A DNA stretch of 47,000 bases from Chrysomallon squamiferum (Eukaryota; Mollusca; Gastropoda; Neomphalida; Peltospiridae): NCBI GenBank assembly GCA_012295275.1, contig CM022679.1:18608842-18655841 (forward strand), given 5' to 3'. Under the pieces are notes generated by a model. It was not told the DNA's origin, ran no database searches, and was given only the letters and a program-made list of their open reading frames with translations. The translations under genes were made by a program, and so were the position numbers. Within the stretch, counting starts at the first letter, position 1, and every line of letters begins with the position of its first letter. Shown piece by piece: positions 35,240 through 47,000 of the stretch.

Positions 35240-35420
35240 ATCACCGTCCACTGAGTTAGGGCTTTCCGCACTGAGTGAGTTTTCGAATCCGCCCGTCTCT
35301 GGGGTGATATTAAAGCCTTAGGGTTTCGTATAGAATCAAGGAGCGCAACTATTCTGTTAAATTCCTAGAAAGGAAATGGCCTCGGTGAGAAAACTGTACA
35401 ACCAGCAAAAGGTAATTTCA
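35240..35420 (+). mobile_element. Possible tRNA-derived SINE
   Basis: CACTGAGTTAGGGC (A-box-like) is followed about 24 bp later by GTTTTCGAATCC (close to the B-box consensus GGTTCGANTCC), then a GC-richer body with a CCTCGGTGAGAAAACTGTAC stretch. The spacing fits an RNA polymerase III internal promoter. The ends and any target duplication are not clear. Confidence 0.4.
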
Positions 35421-36151
35421 AAAGAAAGCACTGATAAAATGCATTTAAAATTACTTTTATCTCCAATCTAGAGGGTTACATATCAAATGCTTCACTTCAG
35501 AAGAATTTAGGAGAATTTAGTGGTCTCGAGACTTTAACTATATACTTGATTCTTAAATGAACGAAAGAAGTCGAGAAGATATTTCATACAATAAAATAAT
35601 TACTTATTTTGCACGTGTAATATTCTTAAATGAAAACAAAAACGTGCCAATTTTGCGACTGATTATAATGTGCGTGCTTTAAATACAGTAAATTTTCATT
35701 CATGTTTCTGTATAATGTACAAGCAGGTCCACATGGATCCTCGTCTTATTTTTCGTCTGTTACTAAGTAGACGTCTTCTGTTACCTTTAGTTTAGCATTT
35801 TTGAAAAAGCTGGCAAATCACAACGTATCGTATTTTTTCCTCTAATAAAAATGGAAATCATTATTAATGTAATCCAATCTTTTCTATTACAATAAAATGT
35901 GAAAATACCGCCACAGTAATGAAGTTTTCTTTTTTAGTCGAAGAGCTTGATAATCAATACCACTTTAAAGAAAAAAGATTGCAATGTACCACGTTTTAAG
36001 TGTGCAGTATTTTATAATCACAACATTTAGAAAATGTACATGGTATACTATTAAATAAATGTACTCTTTATAATATTAAGCTGTTCAATATATTTTCTGA
36101 TTTCGTATGGTTGTATATTTATAAATAGACTGTTTAAGATTGTTCACTGCT

Positions 36152-36213
36152 ACAACTACTACTGCTGCTGCTGCTGCTAATGCTGCTACTACTACTACCA
36201 CTACTACTACTGC
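36152..36213. repeat. (CTACTG)-type trinucleotide microsatellite
   Basis: A mixture of ACT and GCT triplets. Confidence 0.85.
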
Positions 36214-36306
36214 TAATAGGAACAAAAACAATAAAAATAACAAAAGTGTTATTGAAGTTTCTGTTTTATTACATGCTATATAGTGTATACTCATAAATAA
36301 CATCAT

Positions 36307-36526
36307 TCAGATTCTTAGTGCAAAATTTTCAAGATAACTTCCGCAAGTAATGTATTCCTTACACATATAGTGCGCATTCATAAAATTACTACTTCTTGAG
36401 AATGTTTCAACAAATCGATTGATGGATGTTTCATAAGTGAATGTATTATATGGGAGTTTTATACAGAGTGAAGGTAGGTATTTCTTACGAATGACAAACG
36501 TCAGATTAAAAAAATACGGAACCAAT
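36307..36526 (-). CDS. Unassigned minus-strand terminal-exon candidate
   Basis: On the minus strand a good acceptor (gattctatttcag) is followed by an open frame of about 72 codons and a stop. It reads LVPYFFNLTFVIRKKYLP, then ETSINRFVETFSRSSN and CKEYITCGSYLENF. No upstream exon was found and no family is recognised. Low codon bias makes chance possible. Confidence 0.25.
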
Positions 36527-37582
36527 CTGAAATAGAATCAAAATTGTTAGTACAAGGATACTCCTATTTCTCATCTCTCTTTCTCTTATTGTACGACTAT
36601 ACATGTGTGGGTATGGGTGTTTTTGTATGTAAGTATATGTGCAACTGTGTTCCCGTTTAATGTATCTTATGCTAGTGATCATGTTTGTTACAGAATTTAC
36701 TGCTTTGCGAACTGCAACCTCGACTGATCAGCTTTGTCATCCTGTGTTATTACTGTCTTGGACCATTTGCCAGTAAACAATCAAACAATATTAACTTACT
36801 AGAACATAAATGTTCATTGCTTTGCCTTCAATAATTATTAAAGTTGTGTTAGTCCACTCATATAAGAATCAGTGAGTAACAGGACCATTACTCTTCGATG
36901 ACCCTAAAGAATGTCAGTGGTATGACAGACCAGACAAAATTTTGTTAGAAAAGCAGATGTCCATGGCTGTTTCTTACATGTAAACATTATTAGCTGATAA
37001 AATTATTGAAGTGTCGTCCGTGAAAGTAAATTTAATATTAATTCATTGGATAATATATCATTATTAATACTATATTTAATTAATACCTTTTCTTGACCAC
37101 ATCAGTATACCTGTATTTGATAATAATTTCGGGACATTAATAAAGTTATTTACTTTTAAGAAAATACTTAATATATATGAAAATCATTTTTTTGAAAAAA
37201 CATACATGTAAGTTCGAAACGATTTTTAGAAATGTTATATATTTACTAATACTTAATAGTAGGAACTGATAAACTTTGTCTCTTTCAATCGGTTTTATTT
37301 ATTTATTTAATTTTAAAAGAAATAATGATAATTGAAAGTTGAAGATCGGTTGGGTCTTCTGATTAAGTGTCAAATTTCTGATTAAACATTTTATTTTTTT
37401 TAAATCTTAGTAACATCGTCTTACATAAGCAGCCTAACTACAAACTACAGTTCACAACTAATGTTATTTTCGACCCACTAACTGAATGGTTTTATCGACT
37501 CCGCGCTCTTTGACGTCATTGAATTACATGCTAATAAGGATAAATCGCCTTGTAACTGTTGCAAGAAGAGAAATAATTGAAG

Positions 37583-37640
37583 ATGAATCTATCTCGTCAA
37601 CAACTAAACCAGAGAGCTGTGCTTCAAAAACTCTGCTTAA
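37583..37640 (+). CDS. Possible first coding exon, unassigned
   Basis: An ATG opens 19 codons (MNLSRQQLNQRAVLQKLCL) that end at a perfect donor (CTTAA|gtaagt, phase 1). A CRE-like TGACGTCA lies about 70 bp upstream. No matching downstream exon was identified, so this could be chance or the start of a gene continuing beyond the window. Confidence 0.25.
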
Positions 37641-38399
37641 GTAAGTGAAACCTGAAAATTTATTTAAATTGCTATTCTCAGGGTACAAAAGATAATTAAT
37701 TTTGGTATTTTACGCATGTAAATATAATGCGTGAAAAGGCTTCAAGAAGAATCCAGTGTTCCGTATAAATAGAGGATAATAATTAGTACTAAATATTTCA
37801 TGTTAAATACAATAATCCAAAATTCAAACAACTGACCAACTAAAGAAAACAAGTATTTTGAGTATTAATATACAAAATCTGTTAAAGAATTCATCAATCA
37901 TCCAGTTCGAGGGTCAGTCCCCAGTTTTTCGCTGACTTTGCAATTGTCGTTTGATGTCACTGTTGTTATGTATCATCAAAGTTGTATCAGATTTTGGGGG
38001 GTAATTGTAAATACATTTTTTTATTCTAATTTATCAGTTTTTGTAACTTAATGAAAAATTTCCTTCGTATGCATTTTCGTAACTGTGGAATACTAATAAG
38101 AACAAAATACAAGTATGAATTTATTATTTTGGAATCACCTCTTAAAGTTAAGGAAAACCATTATACTTGACATGTAGGGCTCCCGATCGATCTGGTTATA
38201 CGTCATCCTCATCAAGAACATTTCCCAAATCACAGAGGTGAAATTGTTTGTCGCTTCACCATGCATCCATCACTCGGAAATAAGATAAGCGAAAGATAGA
38301 ATCGCACGAGCGTTCCAGGCGAGGACAGGAGAAGATTATTGATAAAGTATTACATTTGGGAGAAGAGTGAAAACTTAGCAAATATTTTCTGCGCCTGCT

Positions 38400-38488
38400 T
38401 ACACTGAGTTCTCTTATCAAGCTTATTGTTGATCGGTTTTGGATTCGTCTTTAGTGCCGTGTTCACCCAACAGGTAACGCGGCAGGGT
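38400..38488 (+). other. Possible untranslated exon with strong donor
   Basis: A less AT-rich stretch (about 38160-38488) ends at CGGCAGG|gtaagtg, a near-ideal splice donor. There is no ATG-opened frame through it. It may be a 5' UTR or non-coding RNA exon. Confidence 0.2.
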
Positions 38489-38489
38489 A

Positions 38490-40185
38490 AGTGAAACTCC
38501 ACTGAATTACATTATAAAATAATTATGTACTATCAAAGTTTAGAGATTCAATAACTTTTCGATCATTTTAGAAACTTTTTAATTTATACTGTTGTTACTA
38601 TCACGAAACATCATTATAAACTGAATAGCTGATAATAAACTGAATTATCTACACTCACTAACGTAATAAACTAGAGACAGTAGGTGTGTGTGTGTGTGTG
38701 TATCTACGATGTTTACAAATGTTTTGTATTTCTGATCATTTATTATTAAAAGGTGAAATTCAGATATAATTAAAATATAGCCCAAAGTGGCTCTTTCAAA
38801 TCTCATTAATTCTAACCAGCTCAGCAAACGTGGTGCTGAAGGACTTACTACAAAGTAAACGTGATGCTCCTAATAAAAGAAAACACCATAAATAAATCCC
38901 AAAAAGATTTTTTTATTATTATTATTTCGGATTTGTTTATGATTCTTATTTAATTTCAGTCTCAGTATATATGTCTTTCAACTACCTGACAAAACTGAAT
39001 TTGTTGTTAGTAAATAAAATTGTTGAGGACAACAAAACTTAAAATGGTAGATGATTTTTTTGTTCTTGTTAACATGTTCAAATATTTGTTTTTAACGATC
39101 ATAGCGTTGGGTGATCATAATTATTCTATGTTGAAATGAGGTTATTGATTCATAGAACTGTTAAAAAATCGAGCTGGAAAAAGTAACAAAACAAATGCTT
39201 CTAGCCAACCAGCTCTATACAGCATTTTTCTGCAGTTGCGAAATGTCGTTTTCTAGATTGGGACAATAATTGTGGCACGATATCGCACTGTAACGAATAA
39301 TAGCAGGCGAACACAGTGTAATGTGGTTAAATGAAACAAAGTAATTTACATACTGAGCTACAGATGTTTCCCCAAGGTATTGTAAGTTGAAAAGTAAATT
39401 TTTGAAGTTGGACGAAGCGTTTCTATTCCCAAAGCAATATTCTTAAATGGATATCATAGTACATGCTGAGCAGTAAATTGTGAAACATAATCCAGTTTTG
39501 AGGATAAAAGCGATAAAATTTAATTAGAAGAAATAGAAGGAGAATAAAATTGAGTCAGCTTTTCAAAGTCCAAACTCTAGAGATATACGGAATAAGTAGA
39601 GTAAAAACGACATTCAGCAACTGAATGTTTAATTGCTTTCGATCTGTTTTTCCAGTAAAATGAGTTCACGTAGGTAAAACGATTTTGTAAGTCACAGCGC
39701 ACTTATAGTATGGTAGTTTAGAAAGTTAATCAGAATTCGAAAATCTATGCGGAAATGTATGACAAAGACAAGCAAAGAGATTACGCAACAAAATAATAAT
39801 AAAAAGTAAATAAACAAAAATAATAATAAACAAATAAATAAACAAAATAAAATAAAATAAAAAGAAACCGTTTTATATAAATGCTTTTAAATATATATTT
39901 TTTTAAAATTCAGTCATTTAAAATAACAGACTTAAATATAATACTCCTAAATGTCTCGATAATGTATACTGCTTGTTTTGTCCTGAGTTTCCTATAAACA
40001 ATCCTCCGTTCCGTGTCAAATATAACTGTAAATTAGGCAGTGGGATTAAAATTTGTAGCGTTATAACAAACATTCTGTCTGCAAGCATTCTGTTTATGAC
40101 ACTGCAATCTAAAATCTCACCCTAGAGAATACGTTTATCCATTACACCTGGAAGCTAAACGCAACATCCACATATTTAAATTGGA
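38490..40185. other. Intergenic sequence without recognisable genes
   Basis: A short TG run (38682-38701) and an A-rich AAATAAAC patch (about 39790-39865) are the only structures seen. Confidence 0.5.
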
Positions 40186-40393
40186 ATGTTTTTGAACAAA
40201 AATGTATTTTTTAAACCAATCAGTCCCTATGACATTGGCGCTTTTGGGCAAATTAACGAGTTAATTGGTTGCCTTGTTTGTGGAGGTCTTTCGAAGTTGC
40301 TGTTTGGATTTCACTATAATCTGTCTGTCACGGACAAAATTCCCTCGATGCATGGAGCGTCTTTTCGAGAGCTTATTGTATTCAAAGCTGGGT
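40186..40393 (+). CDS. Unassigned ORF with donor-like end
   Basis: It reads MFLNKNVFFKPISPYDIGAF, then ELIGCLVCGGLSKLLFGFHY and MHGASFREL, and ends at a possible donor (GCTGG|gtaggt). The composition is protein-like and richer in GC than the surroundings. No homology is apparent by eye. Confidence 0.2.
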
Positions 40394-40805
40394 AGGTTTA
40401 ATCTTGTTCACAAGCTGATTATGCGCCCAAGGGAGGCCCGATAGAACACATTTTACTGACGTTACTAATGTGTGTTATGTTGAACTGAATTTGAAATTGG
40501 TTGAAGCAGGATTGGTTTACAGTTACTACAAATTATAAATCCAATTAGCTACTTGATTATTTTTCTTGCATTTGCACGCACAAAAGTACCCAAGCATATC
40601 TTGGTATGTATAAGTATATGAACAAATAGATAGGCAAATTGATGAAAACCATACATCTGGATGAATGAATATAAAATAACTGCCTGAACAATAAAGATAT
40701 ATGTTATTTTATAAAGAAAATAAGTTGAAATTTACAGTATAATGATATTAGCAATATATTTTATTTATTTATTTATGTATTTGTTTTTTGTTTTTGTTAT
40801 TGTAG

Positions 40806-40852
40806 TAGTAGTTATTATTATTATTATTATTATTGTGGTTGTTGTTGTTGTT

Positions 40853-40884
<32 letters not shown>
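40806..40884. repeat. (ATT)n-(GTT)n-(TA)n compound microsatellite
   Basis: Three simple repeats in a row, ending in a TA run of about 29 bp. Confidence 0.93.
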
Positions 40885-40889
<5 letters not shown>

Positions 40890-42445
40890 GTATTTATTTT
40901 GTTTTCTTAGTCTTAGTATGATTAATCAATGCAAAGTTTGATTGGGGTTAGTTGGCACACATGGTTATTGAAAACATTGAAACTAGTAAAATAAGTTTAT
41001 GTGTTGCAACATATACTGATATGATTGTAACGAGTACAGATGTCTTTTAAAAATGAACAGTATTTGTGAATGTGTTTTAATAACCCCCTAATAATTTTCA
41101 GTAGTTATACGTTACTGACCTTTTTACTAAGGAGGTTAAAGAAGGTTAAATGAAGCTGCATTAATCCACTAATTCACAGTCAGAGTGATAAGGAAACTCT
41201 AGAAGGCTAACAAAGGTTTCTTCACAACAGATGTTATTTTCATTGCCATTTGCTGCGAGTTTCCGAGTATCGATTCGGTCTAATAAAAAGTTTGTTCTGA
41301 ATTGTTTATTACACTGAACATAATGAATAGTAACTTTTAACGTATTTCTTTGGTATTTCTTAAGTTCACTTTAACCAATACTTTTAACTCCGAAACAGAC
41401 ACTTGCATTTTCTCTGTTTAGTGGATGCTTAGGCATAAGTGATGGGAGCCTCGACTGGTCGTGTTAGGAGATCTGGTATCTGATACAGATATTGTTCCAG
41501 CATGATCGTTTAATGATGTGTTAATTTCTCGATTAAATATTTCATATTATAGTATCAAAATTATTAAAATATCAGCGTTGTAACATTAGAATATTTTCCT
41601 TTTCAAAACTTATTCAATTTAGCATCAGTATACACAAACTTCTCTTTGTGTGTTCGTTAACCAGACGTCTACTGTAGTAATAATTACATGCATACATATT
41701 ACGTACTATAACAGTGTAAAAAATATAATAATAATTACAGCAGAAATAATATATAAACAGAAATGAAAGATCAACCAGATTTTCTTTTTCTTTTTTTTGT
41801 ATTTATTTATTTTATTTTATTTTTTTTATACCAATAAACATCCTATGGATATTGCGTCAGTTTGTAAGAGCAAATATATGTTAGTTTCATTTTTATTTCG
41901 ATTTTTTAAATAGTTTTTTGGTTGTATATATTTTTTCTATCCTAAAATATCCAAAAAGATAAAACAGACATAAATGAACATTTGGTTTCATTAAATAATT
42001 GTATTTGAATGAATTGTTGGTTATTTTTAAAATAATAAATATCTTTCACATTTTCAAATACCTTTAAAATGCCATTCATTAGTCTGTGATTATTATTTAA
42101 CAGTGTTTGTTTGTGAGGCCCTAAATCTGTTAAAAATTTTGCTTTATTTAACCAATATTTTATTTACCAAAATATTTATACAGAAATTCGTGTTATACTT
42201 ACCTTTTTATAATTCTTTTTTTTTTTGACCACTGCGGATTGTGAGGCCCATGCTGTAATGTGTTTAATTTACGCCTAAATCCAGCACCGTTATAACTATG
42301 AGGTTCAAAGTATTAAAGGGTATGTGCATAATTTAACCGTATTTCATTTATTACACAAACAGAAAATTAAATATTTAAACTAATTAATTACGGAAACAGT
42401 AGGAGTAAAAGTTTCCTAATACAATATTTCAAATAGTAAAATATA
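40890..42445. other. Intergenic sequence without recognisable genes
   Basis: AT-rich with short homopolymer and TTTA runs (about 41790-41830). No gene, RNA or element seen. Confidence 0.5.
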
Positions 42446-42492
42446 TGCCTCGCTGTAAAACATCAGCTGAGGAGGATTTGCTTTCTTGTTAG

Positions 42493-42602
42493 CTGGATAA
42501 ATTGAGACATCTAATTTGTGTGAAAAATGAGGAAGAGTTTTCTCTGGCTCCAGACTGCGACGATCCTGTAGTTATTTCGATTTACGAAATCATTTATCAA
42601 CG
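42493..42602 (+). CDS. Unassigned internal-exon candidate
   Basis: A strong pyrimidine tract and acceptor (tttgctttcttgttag) are followed by 110 bp open only in phase 0, ending at CG|gtgagt. It reads LDKLRHLICVKNEEEFSLAP, then DDPVVISIYEIIYQR, which looks like real coding composition. Without splicing the same frame extends upstream to an ATG at 42447 but is broken by TAG at the acceptor itself. No partner exons were found. Confidence 0.35.
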
Positions 42603-42909
42603 GTGAGTAGGATCCAAGTACTTTGCAGCTTTATTTTAAAACGTAATACTTGATTTACGCATATGTTACATTTAAAATATGTTTATTATTTTGAGTGTTC
42701 GCTATCCTCTGCTCGTCATTGGTAAATGTCAAGCTGAAACTGTCTCAGTAAATAAGAAAATGTTAGTGTTTGTGAGACGTGTTTAAAATATATTTATAGT
42801 TATTTATTACTCACAGTTGTAGCAAATTTACTGAGGTTTTACATTTCAATGTTTTTGCAGTGCATTGATTCATCCTTTTGCACCACTAATAAATCAAGCT
42901 ATTGCTGCT

Positions 42910-42935
42910 GCTGCTACTACTACTACTACTATTCT
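42910..42935. repeat. (GCT)/(ACT) trinucleotide microsatellite
   Basis: Short mixed trinucleotide array, similar in motif to 36152-36213. Confidence 0.8.
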
Positions 42936-42939
42936 GCTG

Positions 42940-44630
<1,691 letters not shown>

Positions 44631-44633
44631 GAT

Positions 44634-44656
44634 TAATAATAATAATAATAATAATA

Positions 44657-44693
<37 letters not shown>

Positions 44694-44702
44694 TGGTGGT
44701 GG
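44634..44702. repeat. (AAT)n microsatellite passing into GGT
   Basis: AAT repeats with one AGT interruption, followed by a short (GGT)n. The overlapping Asn-rich ORF is its translation. Confidence 0.95.
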
Positions 44703-44709
44703 TGATGTT

Positions 44710-46200
44710 GACGCACATAGCAACAATACTGAGTATATACAATAAAAATTGAAACTGCTATATATATATTTTTTATCTCCTTTATCTCTCAGACTAATAT
44801 AGACACGTGTTAAAATACACGTAAAATGCTGTTCAGTTATATTTCCATAACAAATACCAGAAGCACATGCATAGTGTAAAAAATATATCTATTAATGTTA
44901 AATAGACAAACCACTGTCATTTGATGATCGTTTGAATATTGTTTATTTAAATTTTCGATAAATAAAAGCAGTTTAAGAGAGCTCATAATTCCATTTTCAA
45001 TACAATACTGAAAGTTATACATTCTAGAAATTCTGAGACAATTTGAAAAGTACATTTCTGTAGAGAAGATTTAACGTCACCGTCAAGATCAGGGTATGAG
45101 AAGCAGACATTTTATAATGAAAAATAAGATCTGCAACATGTTTCTATACTCTAGTCAATACGATCATTGTCTTTTAAATTTAATTAATATATAAATATTA
45201 TCAGATTTTTAGCGTAATCTTTACATATATCTGTTAAATAAATATCTTTAATATGTAAGTTATTTATGTAGTACAGAATGGAGCAACAAACCTATCAAGA
45301 AATTCCATAACACCTTCCACTGAAGCAAAGACAACTCAAAGCAGATGCATATTATCGAGGCCAGATCAGACTATAAAATATCACAAACATACACCAGTCA
45401 ATTTTCTTGACAAAAACAGAGGAAATTATTCTCGTCTATCTATATCAATTAACAGCCGTAACGTTCCTTTCTTGGAAAAAGGCAGACCATTTTGATTCAT
45501 TTGCAATGTGGACGACGACGGTAAATAGATGTATGGATTTTATTAAAATCATGATGAAAACGATCAAATGGATTTCAGAAAAAAACACTTTGTTTGTGAA
45601 TTTCTCATCTGTGTCGGGAAGGAACATTTTCAAATGGAAACTATTAAAGTATAAAGTAATTGGATGCATCCCTTGATCTCTAATATTTTAAGATTGGCTT
45701 TTGATTGGCACTAGGATTCTTTCCCCACCCTATTCTACCTACTCTTCTAAAAGGACACATAAGAGCGGCTGCTTATGTTTATGAAAGAATGAGAAAAGGA
45801 TGTTTGCGTGAAGCACATTTTATTAAAATAGGACAAAACAAAAATGTGTATTGATAAATATGGACTGAAGTTTAAAAAAAGGCACCCTGCTTTGATTCAC
45901 ATATTGGCGCTAACCATAAATAATTTGAAAATTACAGTCAGGTGAACTTTTCACAATAACTGGGATAAATAATAAGGCTAAATAGAAGTAAATATTTATT
46001 CATTAGATATTGTCTTTCACAATGGTTCTTTTAAATTATATCTGACCACAAAATGTGTTTAATTTGCAATCATCTTATAATATATGAACGAGCCTTTTTC
46101 TCTCAATATTGAGTGAGAATATTTCGCCAATTAATTTACAATCAGAAATGTTGTGAGCACGATAAGAAAATCCAACTGCTAACATAACTGAGATTAAACA
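44710..46200. other. Intergenic sequence without recognisable genes
   Basis: ORFs overlapping on both strands at about 45407-45676 have no family signature and are judged to be chance. Confidence 0.45.
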
Positions 46201-46209
46201 TATCAGTTA

Positions 46210-46323
46210 GTCTGTGTAGATTGTTATTTTGTTCACGTCAGTATCAAGTCTGGGTAGATTGTTATTTTGTTCACATCAGTATCAAGTCTGGGTAGATTGT
46301 CATTTTTTTCACATCAGTATCAA
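46210..46323. repeat. 38-bp tandem repeat, three copies
   Basis: The unit begins TCTGGGTAGATTGTTATTTT and ends CAGTATCAAG; copies start at 46211, 46249 and 46287 with few substitutions. Confidence 0.93.
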
Positions 46324-47000
46324 CAAAATAACACGAAAATAAAATAATAACTTGGAAGAAACAAAATTTATTTACTAACATCAAGAAACGAAACAATCAG
46401 ATGTATTTATTTTTAGACGTTTGGATATATGCATTGTCAACCATGAAGCTGATAACTATCAATCATACAACAAAATTAAAGGTTAAGTCTGTCTATTTGT
46501 TTGTCTTGGTATCTGTATTTCTAACTATCTTACTGTCTATCTATTTATCTACTCTCTGTTGGTATGTATGTCTGTTTATTGAACCTATTATTATTATTAG
46601 TAGTAGTTGTATTAGTATTAAAAGTTATTTCTATTTTTCTTTTCTTTAATTTTAATTTTTGCTATTATTATTATTATTATTATTATTTGTTTTGACTTCT
46701 TCTTTAAATTAATTTTGACTTAACAAAATCAGCTGATTTTTCTTTACTCATCGATAGAGTTGGCTTTTTGTTGTCGACTCAACGAAACTAAGTCAATGTT
46801 TTTTCATCTCAAAAACAAGTGCTCTAATTCATATTGCAAGAAAACACTGCTGACCTATATAACACAAAATCTTTGTTTTCTACACTTTTCAGTAAATAAT
46901 AATAATATTAATTATTTAAATCGTTATTATCGTATTAACCATATTAACTTCATTTCAGTGTTGTATGTATTAAGATGAGGTTAAAGTGTGAAAACATCTG
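46324..47000. other. Intergenic sequence to the window end
   Basis: TCTA/TCTG-rich patch (about 46490-46580) and (ATT)n at about 46662-46686. No gene supported. Confidence 0.5.

Noticed and set aside
45407-45676. Overlapping ORFs on both strands
   Set aside because: No splice context, no family motif and AT-rich codon content; most likely chance.

Overview
This is a window of AT-rich animal nuclear DNA with long introns. It is crowded with microsatellites (CT, CATA/GTAT, ATT, AAAT and poly-A tracts) and old DNA-transposon debris. Nothing prokaryotic is visible. The repeat texture together with a spliced ependymin-related gene and a spliced CAP gene suggests a lophotrochozoan, most likely a mollusc and plausibly a cephalopod. 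That placement is an inference; no taxonomic marker was read. Most long ORFs here are simple-repeat translations. The real coding sequence lies in short exons found by combining splice sites, reading phase and family motifs.

Region 1 (about 340-4970, + strand) holds a complete six-exon gene for a secreted ependymin-related protein (230 residues, ATG 495, TGA 4935-4937, AATAAA 4961). The phases close at every junction and the family cysteines are all present. Intron 2 is full of GT, TTG and ATT repeats. Intron 4 carries a decayed Tigger/pogo transposon.

Region 2 (about 5000-13100) is mainly repeats. It contains an unassigned exon-like ORF (5578-5852), a possible LINE tail on the minus strand (7311-7562), a clean 128-bp hAT-type MITE with an 8-bp target duplication (10347-10474), and an orphan terminal exon (12651-12748).

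Region 3 (13151-29162, + strand) is a CAP-superfamily gene with two CAP modules. Ten exons give a 424-residue secreted protein. Exons 1-5 make a full CAP domain plus cysteine hinge, exon 6 is a linker, and exons 7-10 make a second, degenerate CAP domain. A phase-compatible alternative last exon with its own poly-A signal (25319-25451) would instead give a single-CAP protein of about 253-260 residues with a hydrophobic tail. Both CAP modules have lost most of the classical cavity residues. The introns carry two degenerate minisatellites, an exact 51-bp duplication and an unexplained coding-like patch (17400-17860).

Region 4 (29163-47000) has no convincing gene. It holds a 951-bp element with 24-bp inverted repeats (29410-30360), a related pair of dispersed repeats, 87-bp and 38-bp tandem duplications, CT tracts of about 150 bp, a possible tRNA-derived SINE, and a few isolated exon-like segments that I could not assign. 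The two good genes both encode signal-peptide proteins for secretion; the sequence does not show that they work together.
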